Assembly: GCA_016722375.1 (NCBI GenBank)
Contig: JADKJG010000001.1
Coordinates: forward strand, 372,001 to 436,000
Direction of reading: 5' to 3'
DNA: 64,000 nt
Origin: Bacteroidota bacterium
Lineage (GTDB): Bacteria > Bacteroidota > Bacteroidia > Chitinophagales > LD1
Shown: piece by piece, positions 48,465-57,809 of the stretch
How the letters are laid out: each line of letters opens with the position of its first letter
Position numbering within the stretch: the first letter of the stretch is position 1
Position numbers and translations under genes: made by a program
Notes under the pieces: generated by a model
What the model saw: the letters and a program-made list of their open reading frames with translations, nothing else
The model's database searches: none
Told to the model about the DNA's origin: nothing

Positions 48465-51400
48465 GGAGTCACGGTATAGTTACCCGCCATCGAAGCATTG
48501 ACATTGTTTCTGTTGATTGGATTGCCACTCTCTGTAAAGGCATTAGGACCGCCCCAGTTGAACGTGTTTCCTACATCTCCGTCAGCACTTAGTGTCAGCG
48601 TTTGACCGGCACACAGTGGGTTAGGATTTGCCGCTACATTGGTTGGAGCCGTTGGAGTAGCATTTACTACTAAAGAAGCAGAGTTAGCGGATGGTGAAGT
48701 ACAGCCCGTAACCGTTTGGGTCACACTATATATCCCCGCCATCGCTAAGGTTACATTATTTCTGGTTACCGGATTACCATTTAAGGTAGCTCCATCCGGA
48801 GTGGTCCAAGTGAACGTCGCACCACCTTGACCTATAGCAGATAGCGTAATATCATTTCCTGTACAGATAGGATTCGGAGAGACCGTTACTCCGGTTGGTG
48901 CCAGTGGGGTAGGGGTTACTACTAAGTTCAAAGCCGCCGAAGGGGCTGAGTTACAACCCAATACCGTTTGGATCACGGTATAGTTACCGCCCATAGCAAG
49001 TGTTACACTGTTTCTTGTTAAAGGATTGCCTGTCGGATTAAGTCCATCCGGTGTCGTCCAAGTAAATGTAGCGCCACCTTGTCCGCTTGCCGTCAGGGTA
49101 ACATCATTACCCGTACAGATTGGATTAGGTGTTGCATCTAAACTGGTTGGAGGAGCAGGGGTAGTATTGACTACTAACGATGCGGAGTTTGCCGATGGTG
49201 ACGTACAGCCCGTAACTGTTTGGGTCACACTATATACGCCTGCCATCGCTAAACTTACATTGTTTCTTCCTACCACTTTGCCATTCAATATCGGTCCATC
49301 CGGTGTCGTCCAAGTGAATGAGGCACCACCTTGACCTGTAGCAGATAAGGTAATGCTGTCTCCGGTACATACCGGAGTCGGAGAGACCGTTACTCCAGTT
49401 GGAGCTAATGGATTGGCATTCACCACTAAGGAGGCAGAATTAGCAGATGGGGAGGTACAGCCCGTAACCGTTTGGGTGACACTATATATTCCCGCCATCG
49501 CCAACGTTACATTGTTTCTGGTTACCGGATTGCCATTTAAGGTAGGTCCATCCGGGGTAGTCCACGTAAAAGTAGCACCGCCAATACCTGTGGCAGATAG
49601 CGTAATATCATCGCCCGCACATACCGGACTCGGAGAGACCGTTACTCCGGTTGGTGCAGATGGGGTGGAAGTTACTACTAAGTTAAGGGCCGCTGATGAG
49701 GCTGAAGGACAGCCCAACACAGTTTGGGTCACGGTATAGTTACCGCCCATAGCCAGTGTTACATTGTTTCTTGTTAAAGGATTGTTCGTCGGATTGAGCC
49801 CATCCGGGGTCGTCCAAGTGAAGGAAGCGCCTACTTGCCCGCTTGCCGTTATCGTTACAGAATTACCCGTACATATTGGGTTCGCAGATGCATTCAAACT
49901 AGTTGGTGCAGCCGGGGTAGCATTCACTACTAAGGAAGCAGAGTTCGCCGATGGCGACGCACATCCATTCACGGTCTGAGTTACACTATAAACACCTGCC
50001 ATCGCTAAGGTTACATTGTTTCTGATTACCGGACTGCCATTCAATACCGGTCCATCAGGGGTTGTCCATGTGAACGTGGCACCAACCTGACCTGTAGCGG
50101 ATAAGGTAATGCTGTTTCCACTACATACCGGACTCGGAGATACCGTTACTCCCGTCGGAGTATTCGGCGTGGCGATAATTGTGATATTTATGGTTGCCAC
50201 CGTGGCCGTACATCCGGCTAGAGTGATTTCTGTCAATGAATATAAACCACCCATACCTACGGTTACATTATTTCGGTTTACTACCGCCGTATTATTGGCC
50301 GTAAATCCTCCCGGACCCGTCCAGTTAAAGGTAGAGCCCACCTGTCCGTTCGCTGTCAACTGCATGTTTTGACCAGCGCACAAAGTATCATTGGGCAGTA
50401 CGGAAATAGTAGGTTTTGGTGGAGACGGTGGATCAACTAAAACAAAAGGTCCCTTAATCGTGTCGCCGCATCCAGGGTTGGTCGCATGAAACACCCATAT
50501 ACTGTCATAAGACCCTGCAATAAGATTTGGTATCACTAAATTCCCCACACCATTAGTAGTAACAGACAAAGGACCCACCGGAGTAACTCCGCGTCTATAC
50601 TTTACCTGATAAGGAGTATTCGGTAATAAAGTGGTGTTCGACAGGGTAATAGAACCATCGCTTCCCGAACAAGTGGAAGGGTTTTGGAAGGCCACACTCG
50701 CGTTGTTCAGATTCACGCAGTGATAGCGGATCACTAGATAATCTTCCACCTCACCATTTATGTAGTTCACATTATTGGGTGGGTTCGCCACATTCATCAA
50801 AGGGTCTGTGCTGATTCTTATTCTTAAATAGGAAGTATCAATAGATCCTGATGTCCAGTTGAATCCATTCCAAGATAAGGTAGCAGAAATAGCGCCGTTG
50901 GCTACTCTTACCGTATCCACCTCGCCCGCATCAAAAACTCCATTCCGGTTGAGATCAAGCCATGCAGCTACAATCGCTGTAGAACCGGTGGTGTTCGTAA
51001 CCGGTATTGTAACAGTATATTTGGTGGCGGTATCTTGTATTAATATCTGTGATCCCGGAATACCATCTTCATCATCTAAATCTGATTGATCATCTACATT
51101 TGCCCTCGTTCCGGGTGAAACCGGATAAAAGTCTTCTGCATCTTCCAAAGCACCGATCCTAAGGTTACCAACAATGTTATGTCTGCCGGTGCCATAAGAC
51201 GTAGGTGCATCTCCCTGGTCATAAGTAAAGATCGCCCCAATACGCCATTTGAAAACCAAGTGGATATCATCGCCGTTAGTCGAATTATTTATATCAAAAA
51301 CCTGGTTCGGACCACTTAAAGGCCCAATGACTGCCGGCTGAAGTGAGGTGCTGTGTACCGTTGTTCCCAATACAATCAAGGTATCACCTTCTACCACAAA

Positions 51401-51791
51401 GTGGTTACTGCCCGCAGGAGTACCCGTTTCTCCTAAATAATCATTGTCAGTTCCTCCTACATAAGTACAGAATAAGTTATTAGACAGGTTTGTCTCCAAC
51501 GCTATCCAGAAAATATCCCAAGTGCCGCCATTATATGTACTGTCATAGAATGAATTACCTGCTAAATCCAAATTCTTCACCGGAAATCCATCTGGGTTAC
51601 CTGCTGTCTTAGGCTGTGATCCTGTTTCTCCAAACACCATTACTGCTGATTCCTGACCATATAATCTTATCGTATTTCCACGGTCGTTACCTGTACCGCT
51701 GAAATAGGTCGCCTTCCAGGGATTGCCTGCTCCGGTTCTACCTGTTCTTGGCAGTTTTCCAATAATTCCATCATCATTACCGGTTCCGCTA
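48465..51791 (-). CDS. Giant T9SS adhesin, middle part (GEVED-like and Ig-like repeats), frameshifted at both ends
   Basis: This segment lies in a different frame from its flanks. At the 3' side (plus-strand ~48465) one extra C on the minus strand breaks GNYTVT-QSSPAGCTSAASLS; removing it restores the long downstream frame. At the 5' side (51792-51795) one missing A breaks FTK-NSGTGNDDGI. The segment begins with SBBP-like sequence (GNTIRLYGQESAVMVFGETG), then a calx-beta/GEVED-type domain (YDQGDAPTSYGTGRHN, DLNRNGVFDAGEVDTV, NYINGEVEDYLVI), then Ig-like repeats in a 252-bp tandem array (see separate entry). The two indels nearly cancel, so the overall gene would be about 5,968 residues if corrected. 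Surface adhesion is inferred from architecture. Confidence 0.82.
48480..50200 (-). repeat. 252-bp coding tandem array, about 7 copies, two alternating types
   Basis: The motif cactata within matching context occurs at 48724, 49228, 49480 and 49984, i.e. at exact multiples of 252. The intermediate positions near 48971 and 49731 carry a second type (cacggtatagttaccgccc). Each unit encodes an 84-residue Ig-like domain (TVSPSPVCSGNSITLSATGQ, GATFTWTTPDGP, RNNVTLAMAG, YSVTQTV). Several copies are highly similar at DNA level, so recombination between them is possible and assembly errors are more likely here. Confidence 0.8.
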
Positions 51792-53808
51792 TTTTAGTGA
51801 AACGAAATCTCGAAAGCGAATCAGAACCTAAAGGAAGGTTATCGCTCCGCGTATATCCGGTAACATATATAGTATCGTTGGCGCCAATAGTCAATCCGTT
51901 AAACTGGTTGGTACCAGAACTGCCTCCAATACGGCTCAACATCGAAAAGCTACCTCCGGCCGCCGGAATCACTCCCACCACGGCATCCTGGTCAACCGAA
52001 CCCGTAGGATAGGCTCCCGCTGAATTTACCAAACCGGGAAATGTTGCTACCGAACTGTTCGTGTAACCACAAAAGGCGACTGCCCCATCAGAAAACATCT
52101 GAAGGTCATTCAAATCGTCCGTGCCGCTTCCGCCTATAAAGGTTCCCATCGCCAAGGTGTTCAATCCCGTAAACCGAGCGATGTACATATCATTTCCTCC
52201 ATCATAAGATCCATCCGGAGCATTGACCAAATAAGAGGGAGTACCGGTGGAATTAGCGCCAAACCTTCCTCCCACTACATAATCAGTATTGGAGGTAGCA
52301 CGAATAGTGACCATACGGTCGGAACCGGTACCACCAAGATAAGAGGAGTATAATAAGGTGCTCAAATTAGAACTGAATGCTGCCACAAAGCCATCATTCC
52401 CAGTTCTGGTTCCGTCAAAAGCGGCAGTGCCAGGAGCAACAGGCTGTGCGAAATCTCCCCCTACATATCCGCAAACAAATACGCGGCTGTTATCCGGTGA
52501 CAAACTCAAACCGTAAATAGCATCCGGCTTTGCACTACCGAAATAAGTCAGCCGAAGCATTTTGGTTCCATCGCTACTCAATACATAAACCATGCCATCC
52601 CGGTTATTGCCATCACCACTGGTTCCTGCGTCATTATAGATAGAGTCATATCCGAAAATAGCCGCGCCAACGTATGAACGGGTAAATTGTACGTTCACAT
52701 TTCCGCCACAATAAACATTACCCGCTGCATCTACATCTACCGCAAAAAGATATTCATCAAAACTATTGGTGCCTCCGTCCACCCAAGTTCCCCATTTCAA
52801 ACTCGGGTCAATAATTAAAGGATAGCGCTCGTCAATAGGCCCTTCTGCTTTAAAGATGGCAGCGTCGCCATCTAAAGCAAAGGACATCTGAACCGGAACT
52901 TTCTTTCCATTAATCAACTGGTACGATTCCGGTATATCAAACTTCACTTCGTTAAAACGAATTTTAACCGACAGATTTCCCTTTTCGTCAATTCTCAGTT
53001 TGTCTTGTCCTTTAAATCTCATTTTAATATCGCGGAAGTTAGCGCCCGGTTTTACTACCCAGTCAAACTCCATCACTTTATTATCTTGGCTATACATCCG
53101 AAGATCTATCCCATTATATATGTCTTTCAAATCTACTTCGCCATAAGCCGAAACATCCGACGCATGATGTGAAGCATCGGGTCCAATAAAATAATTGTAC
53201 TTGGTTGAAAACTCATTCCGCTTTTCAACCGTGTAGTTCGGATTGTGACCATCCATGAAAATCCCCCAGCCATGAACCTGATAGGTATAGTTTTCTTCCT
53301 CCTCTTCTTCTTCCTCTTCTCCTTCGTGTTCATTCTTTAAATAGGAGAAGAAATAAAGGTGATCTTTCTTGACCACCATTTCACCTACGTTCGTATGCCC
53401 CTGCATCAAAACGTTCGGTTCCCATTGTCCTTTGTTTTCTTCAAAAGAAATCGTGTTCAAACTTTTCTTCAAAACATCCAGATAGCCCTGATTGGCAGCC
53501 GAAGTAGTTTGAGTAGTTTGTATTCGCGAAGCTTGTCCCTGCACATAAGTCGGCAAAACGAATGTTGCCATACAGATAATCAGCGCGAATACAAAAGACA
53601 AGTTTGGTTGAAGTCTAACTTTCTTCATAAGGATGTTTTTAAAATTTTGGATGGTGCTTAATAAGGATTGATTCATCATCGGACTAGAATTTCCGGTAGC
53701 TGTATATATATGTATGAATGAACTAACCGGCTCGTTGGTTTCAACGACACGATTAGAAAGGCTTGATTCAGAAACTTTGATTTTTGGTGTGCGGTAAAAA
53801 TCTTCCAT
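51792..53808 (-). CDS. Giant T9SS adhesin, N-terminal part (signal peptide and SBBP/propeller-like domain)
   Basis: The ORF start at 53808 (MEDFYRTPKIKVSESSLS) gives a ~60-residue N-terminal extension before the hydrophobic signal (KKVRLQPNLSFVFALIICMA, cleavage near YVQGQA). An alternative ATG at 53628 (MKKVRLQPN) would give a standard signal peptide. The first has an AGGAGA sequence just upstream; both are plausible. Residues after the signal (NTISFEENKGQWEPNVLMQG, SYQLINGKKVPVQMSFALDG) and an array of SBBP-like units (YSSYLGGTGSDRMVTIRATS, MGTFIGGSGTDDLNDLQMFS) are typical of bacterial surface proteins. A run of glutamates (EGEEEEEEEEE) is coded by GAA/GAG repeats at 53300-53330. The true frame continues into the next part across the A-run at 51792-51795; the listed tail beyond it is out of frame. 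Confidence 0.8.
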
Positions 53809-53952
53809 TCTCCTAGTTGTTTTGTTTGTGTGTTACTCTCCTGTCAAAAAGTCATTAAATTTTAAGAAACAAATTCTTTGAAACTTCTTTATTGTTTTAG
53901 AAATTCCGACTACATACTATTCGTCAGAGTTTCTGTTAAAATTATCAAAGCA

Positions 53953-53960
53953 CAAATTTA
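53953..53960 (-). promoter_or_regulatory. Candidate -7 box (TAAATTTG, minus strand) for the adhesin operon
   Basis: It matches TAnnTTTG on the minus strand, 144 bases upstream of the 53808 start, in the 320-base gap 53809-54128. No clear -33 partner is seen. The rest of this gap is AT-rich sequence with no gene-like frame or repeat that I can identify. Confidence 0.25.
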
Positions 53961-54128
53961 GATTCCCAACACTATAAACCATCCGTCTTCCCGCATACTT
54001 ATTCACAGGATAGTTGGAACGTGTATGGATTTTGATGCAGAAGGAAATTGTGACCGTGTCAGTCCGTTTCGTTCCAATAAATTATTGATAATCAAATCTA
54101 CGAAGTTCTAAAGGCACTTGTAGTCACC

Positions 54129-55079
54129 CTATATTTTTCGCACTCGCCAATTTCCTTCCTGCACACCATCATTAAAAATATTCATCGAACGGCGAGTAGC
54201 CGTGAAGCCCAGTTGTGTTGCTGCTCTAGTCAAAGTTTTTCCGACCGAGAGTGAAATAGACAAGCCGCTACCCGGCAGCTCATATCGTTCAGCAGAAAAA
54301 TAAAAAATCATGGGGCCGCTTTTCCCAGTGTTTGAAAATTCCAAAACAGTATCTGCCGAGATAACACCCGCTGCCCACTTTACCGGTTCCACCGCTTTTG
54401 GCTCTACCGTGCCACGACGAAGAGTAGCCTTGCTGCCTCGCGAATGGTCAATCGTTCGCGCCATTTCATACTGATTAAAAAGGAAAATATTGACCGCCGC
54501 AAACGTGGCCAGGTAGATGTCCAATTTATCCAGTATCTTATCTACTCGCTTCATCAAGCGTTGTACCTCACCGGTTGCATCATGACGCGCATCAGTCTTT
54601 GTTTTTGAAAGAGGAATGTCGGTAAAGAACTGTTCATACGTTGCTTTCAGTTCATTCACATCTGCCGGTCCGCTGTTGAAATCAGTTAAGAAAGCAGCCA
54701 CCGGTTCAGCTACTATATGCAGCCGATATGCCGTCAAAGCCAAATCATTATCGCGCATTGCATCCAACGAAGACGGAAGGTATTCTTTCAATATAAGTGA
54801 AGCATCGGTACCGGTACTTTCCCAATAGGCGCTGAGCGCCCGAAATACCTTGAGCGTGATCGCTTCCAGTTCATTTCGTTCATCACTTTTTTGTTCAGTG
54901 AAACCACGATCGTCTTCCGTTGCTTCCATAGCAGCATCTATAATAGCGTCTATGCCATCGCTGAGTTGGGTTTGCAAAGCCGCTATTTGAGTTACCCCAG
55001 CCAGCACCGCAGTATTCCGCGTCAAAAAGGCTTTCACCTTTTCATACATGCCTAGTTTATCTTCTTGATGATTATCCAT
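54129..55079 (-). CDS. Helical-domain protein with unassigned C-terminal beta domain (repeat-linked family)
   Basis: The 316-residue protein starts MDNHQEDKLGMYEK without a signal peptide. Residues ~10-220 are predicted helical in two bundles (VLAGVTQIAALQTQLSDGID, KSDERNELEAITLKVFRALS; then HATGEVQRLMKRVDKILDKL-like and YLATFAAVNIFLFNQYEMAR). The last ~85 residues form a beta-rich domain (VLEFSNTGKSGPMIFYFSAE, LSISLSVGKTLTRAATQLGF) unlike FnIII or CarboxypepD_reg. Organisation matches the proteins at 21809 and 31325. The gene starts 74 bases from a 21-bp array that it shares with the divergent HTH gene at 55410. Function unknown. Confidence 0.78.
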   Translation of the reverse strand: MDNHQEDKLGMYEKVKAFLTRNTAVLAGVTQIAALQTQLSDGIDAIIDAAMEATEDDRGFTEQKSDERNELEAITLKVFRALSAYWESTGTDASLILKEYLPSSLDAMRDNDLALTAYRLHIVAEPVAAFLTDFNSGPADVNELKATYEQFFTDIPLSKTKTDARHDATGEVQRLMKRVDKILDKLDIYLATFAAVNIFLFNQYEMARTIDHSRGSKATLRRGTVEPKAVEPVKWAAGVISADTVLEFSNTGKSGPMIFYFSAERYELPGSGLSISLSVGKTLTRAATQLGFTATRRSMNIFNDGVQEGNWRVRKI

Positions 55080-55152
55080 TTGATTTAAAGTATTGCTTTT
55101 AAATTCTTATAAGCAATAATAAGCAAAATAAAGCTGAATAATCAAACCACTA

Positions 55153-55341
55153 GCTCAATAAATAGTGCGTATTATTCATTTAGTTATAAAGTGTATTCAT
55201 TCAATCACAAATTATATTCATAATGAAACTAAGTATATTCATTTTATTACTATTAGTATTTATTAAATTACAAACTGTATTCATTAAATTATATCTAGTA
55301 TTCATTTTAGAACAAAATGTATTCATTTGAACATCTTTTTA
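55153..55341. repeat. 21-bp tandem array, ATTCAT-led units (locus D)
   Basis: ATTCAT (once ATTTAT) occurs at 55174, 55195, 55216, 55237, 55258, 55279, 55300 and 55321, eight times exactly 21 bases apart. The rest of each unit varies (TTAGTTATAAAGTGT, TCAATCACAAATTAT, and so on). A weaker unit precedes it from 55153. It fills the intergenic space of the divergent pair at 54129 and 55410. No frame runs through it. The gap 55080-55409 contains nothing else gene-like. Confidence 0.9.
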
Positions 55342-55342
55342 T

Positions 55343-55350
55343 TATCTTTG
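55343..55350 (+). promoter_or_regulatory. Candidate -7 box (TATCTTTG) for the HTH gene
   Basis: It matches TAnnTTTG directly after the last 21-bp unit and 59 bases before the ATG at 55410. A TTTG at 55326 lies only 13 bases before it, closer than usual. Confidence 0.45.
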
Positions 55351-55409
55351 GGACGAAAATTAAGGGTAAGGAGTAGTAAAATAAAATTCAAGCATCAAAA
55401 AACAAGGCA

Positions 55410-55772
55410 ATGATTAAACTAAAATTAAAACCGCTATTGCAAGCGCGAGGTATCAAGAACCCGCACACATGGCTGAAGGGTCTGGGAATCACACACAACA
55501 TAGCTCAAAAGCTGTTGAGCAACAAGCAACAGAAGATTGACCGAAAACATATTGAGTTGATTTGTCTTCATGCGTATTGCACGCCAAATGATTTATTCTT
55601 TTGGCAACCGGATGGCAAAGCGGCGGACATTACCAACCATCCGATGCAGCAACTGCGCAACCCGACCGTGGTGAACCTGATTGCGAAAATCAAAGAAATG
55701 CCTTTGGATAAAATGAATGAACTCTATCAGCAGATGGAAGAAATAGAGAAAAAACAAAACCGGAAAAGCTAA
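55410..55772 (+). CDS. Small XRE-type helix-turn-helix protein
   Basis: 120 residues. Residues ~4-65 (LKPLLQARGIKNPHTWLKGL, GITHNIAQKLLSNKQQKIDR, KHIELICLHAYCTPNDLFFW) fit a Cro/C1-type HTH with the usual LxxLLxxRGI opening and a C-terminal TPNDLF segment. The remainder is a short helical tail (PTVVNLIAKIKEMPLDKMNE, LYQQMEEIEKKQ). It is a probable DNA-binding regulator. Its promoter is immediately next to the 21-bp array it shares with the divergent helical protein gene. A regulator binding the phased repeats is possible, but nothing in the sequence shows that it does. Confidence 0.8.
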   Translation: MIKLKLKPLLQARGIKNPHTWLKGLGITHNIAQKLLSNKQQKIDRKHIELICLHAYCTPNDLFFWQPDGKAADITNHPMQQLRNPTVVNLIAKIKEMPLDKMNELYQQMEEIEKKQNRKS

Positions 55773-55840
55773 GAACCCGTTAGATCGGTGAGGCTCTCTA
55801 TCGGTTTATTATATTCGCCGGAACAAATCTTTAATTTATC

Positions 55841-56930
55841 ATGACTGCAGAAAACATAAATAGTATAAAGAGCCGTTTAGAGGCGCTGAGGAGATTTCTT
55901 TGACATCGCTAACCGGAAACTCAAAATACAACAAGACGAATACACCAGCGCTCACCCCGAGTTCTGGAACAACCCTAAGAAAGCAGAAGAACTGCTGAAG
56001 GAAATCAAAATCAACAAAATCTGGATCAAGGCTTTTGAAGAGGCTTGGAAAACTTATGAAGACACGGTAGTGCTTCGCGAATTCTTCGAAGCCGGTGAAG
56101 CGACCGAAGTAGAATTGAAAGAAGCCTACAACCGGTCTATGGATTCGACCGATGATTTGGAATTTCGATCCACGCTCACCGACCATTCGGATGAGTTAAG
56201 CGCCGTGCTCGAAATCAATGCCGGTGCCGGTGGCACCGAAAGCTGCGACTGGGCAGAAATGCTGATGCGCATGTACGTGATGTGGGCAGAGAAGCATGGA
56301 TATAAAGTGACCGAAGTAGAAAGAACAAATGATGATGTGGCCGGGATTCGCTCGGTGTCTATCGAGATTGAGGGTGAATTTGTTTACGGTTATCTGAAAG
56401 GAGAAAATGGGGTGCACCGGTTGGTGCGCATCTCTCCTTTCAATTCGCAAGGCAAGCGGCAGACCTCTTTTGCATCGGTGTTTGTTTATCCATTAGCCGA
56501 TGATACGATTGATATAAAGATTCCTCCTTCGGAATTAGAGTGGGACACGTTTCGCTCCAGCGGTGCCGGTGGGCAAAATGTGAACAAGGTAGAAACAGCG
56601 GTGCGCTTGAAACACCTACCGACCAATATCGTCGTTACCTGCCAAATCACTCGTTCGCAACATGACAACCGCGACCGTGCTTTGCAAATGTTGAAATCAA
56701 AGCTCTACGAAATTGAAGTGCAGAAGCAAAACGAAGCTCGCGATAAATTAGAAGGAACCAAACGAAAAAACGAATGGGGTTCTCAAATCCGGAATTATGT
56801 TTTGCATCCATACAAATTGGTGAAAGATAATCGCTCGGGCTATGAAACTTCTAATCCTCAAGCCGTGCTGGATGGCGATTTGGATGCTTTTATCAAGGCA
56901 TATTTATTGCAAGCCACTAAAAAGGTTTAA
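55841..56930 (+). CDS. prfB: Peptide chain release factor 2, with programmed +1 frameshift
   Basis: Translation starts at the ATG at 55841 (MTAENINSIKSRLEALRRFL), reaches TGA at 55901-55903, and continues in the +1 frame from GAC at 55902 (DIANRKLKIQQDEYTSAHPE). The slip site CTT TGA C with upstream AGGAGA is the classic RF2 autoregulatory frameshift. The downstream part shows the peptide-anticodon region RISPFNSQGKRQ and the catalytic GGQ loop (SSGAGGQNVNKVETAVRLKH). The full product is about 363 residues, a normal RF2 length. RF2 releases peptides at UGA and UAA. It is not a pseudogene. It ends 12 bases from a convergent SirB1-like gene. Confidence 0.97.
55889..55904 (+). promoter_or_regulatory. 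prfB recoding site (Shine-Dalgarno-like AGGAGA plus CTT TGA C)
   Basis: AGGAGA (55889-55894) precedes CTTTGAC (55898-55904). The internal SD interaction and slow decoding of UGA promote +1 slippage on CUU, so low RF2 raises its own synthesis. The spacing is standard. Confidence 0.93.
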
Positions 56931-56942
56931 ACGAGAAAGGGT

Positions 56943-57809
56943 TTATAACATCTGAAGCAGATAGCTGAGTTCTTCTGCTGATTTCTCATCGTTTGTTTGA
57001 TGACAAATATCTAAGTGATAGGCAAATAGTTCGCGAAGAATGGACCGGTTGTCTGCCGGAGTGAAGTAATGCGACTCTTGCCTCATTTGTAATTTTTCGA
57101 GATAATCTTTGATTTCATTTCTCGAAAATATATTTCCCTTGTTCACCGGATTGATGTAGAACATCACTTCCTTTTCCAGATTCTCATTTAGCGAGAAATC
57201 AAGAATAGCCCGCTTGCAAAAAGCCAATATATAATGCTTCGTCAGATTGACACCGTAGGCAGGCAGCGATAGTTCGTGAGCAATTATCTGATAAATAATT
57301 CCGACGGTAATAGCCCCTCCCTTTTTTGTTTCAAACACATGATTGATACACAAGTCCTGATAATCTTTCGAAGTCTGCACACTGCTATATTCCAAATGCG
57401 AATAAAATACTTGATTGAATATCTGCACCTGCTCCAAGGGAGTTTGGTTCGGATTCAGTTCTAGCCAGATGCTTTGTTTAATCTTTTGAAGTCTCTTCCG
57501 AATATCGGCCAACTTGATGCCGGGGAAATAATAACGAGAGATAAGAAAGATACCGGTGGATAAATCAAGGTATTCTTGTTTCAGGTACTCTTGCCATTCG
57601 CTCACCAATGTTTCATATTGGATCTCGTGAATGATTTCGTCTAAGCGTTCATGTGTAATGGGAGGAAGTTGCGAGATTTCAATATCCTCCAAGGCGGGGA
57701 TCACCTCCGGTCCGAGGCTTTTCAATTTCTGGTGAACATGCTTGAAAACTTCTTGATCTTCATCATCGAGTAGTTTTATTAAAGCAGTGATTTCACTTTC
57801 TATCGCCAT
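56943..57809 (-). CDS. SirB1-like transglutaminase-fold protein
   Basis: 288 residues, no signal peptide. N-terminal ~80 residues are helical, with a possible HEAT-like turn (LIKLLDDEDQEVFKHVHQKL). Residues ~80-240 fit SirB1 N/Transglut_core2: FLISRYYFPGIKLADIRKRL, an NQVFYSHLEY segment, then CINHVFETKKGGAITVGIIY, where the cysteine takes the position of the transglutaminase nucleophile. TKHYILAFCKRA follows with the His, but a complete catalytic triad is not certain. The C-terminal ~50 residues are helical. Its start codon abuts the stop of the upstream topA gene, so they are probably co-transcribed. The family's molecular role is not established. Confidence 0.8.
   Translation of the reverse strand: MAIESEITALIKLLDDEDQEVFKHVHQKLKSLGPEVIPALEDIEISQLPPITHERLDEIIHEIQYETLVSEWQEYLKQEYLDLSTGIFLISRYYFPGIKLADIRKRLQKIKQSIWLELNPNQTPLEQVQIFNQVFYSHLEYSSVQTSKDYQDLCINHVFETKKGGAITVGIIYQIIAHELSLPAYGVNLTKHYILAFCKRAILDFSLNENLEKEVMFYINPVNKGNIFSRNEIKDYLEKLQMRQESHYFTPADNRSILRELFAYHLDICHQTNDEKSAEELSYLLQML

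Noticed and set aside
35902..51640. Many ORFs of 60-140 residues on the opposite strand of the adhesin
   Set aside because: They are antisense reads of the low-complexity T/G/S-rich repeats and show no independent start sites or conserved domains.
55901..55903. prfB as pseudogene because of an in-frame TGA
   Set aside because: CTT TGA C with an upstream AGGAGA is the known programmed +1 frameshift of RF2.
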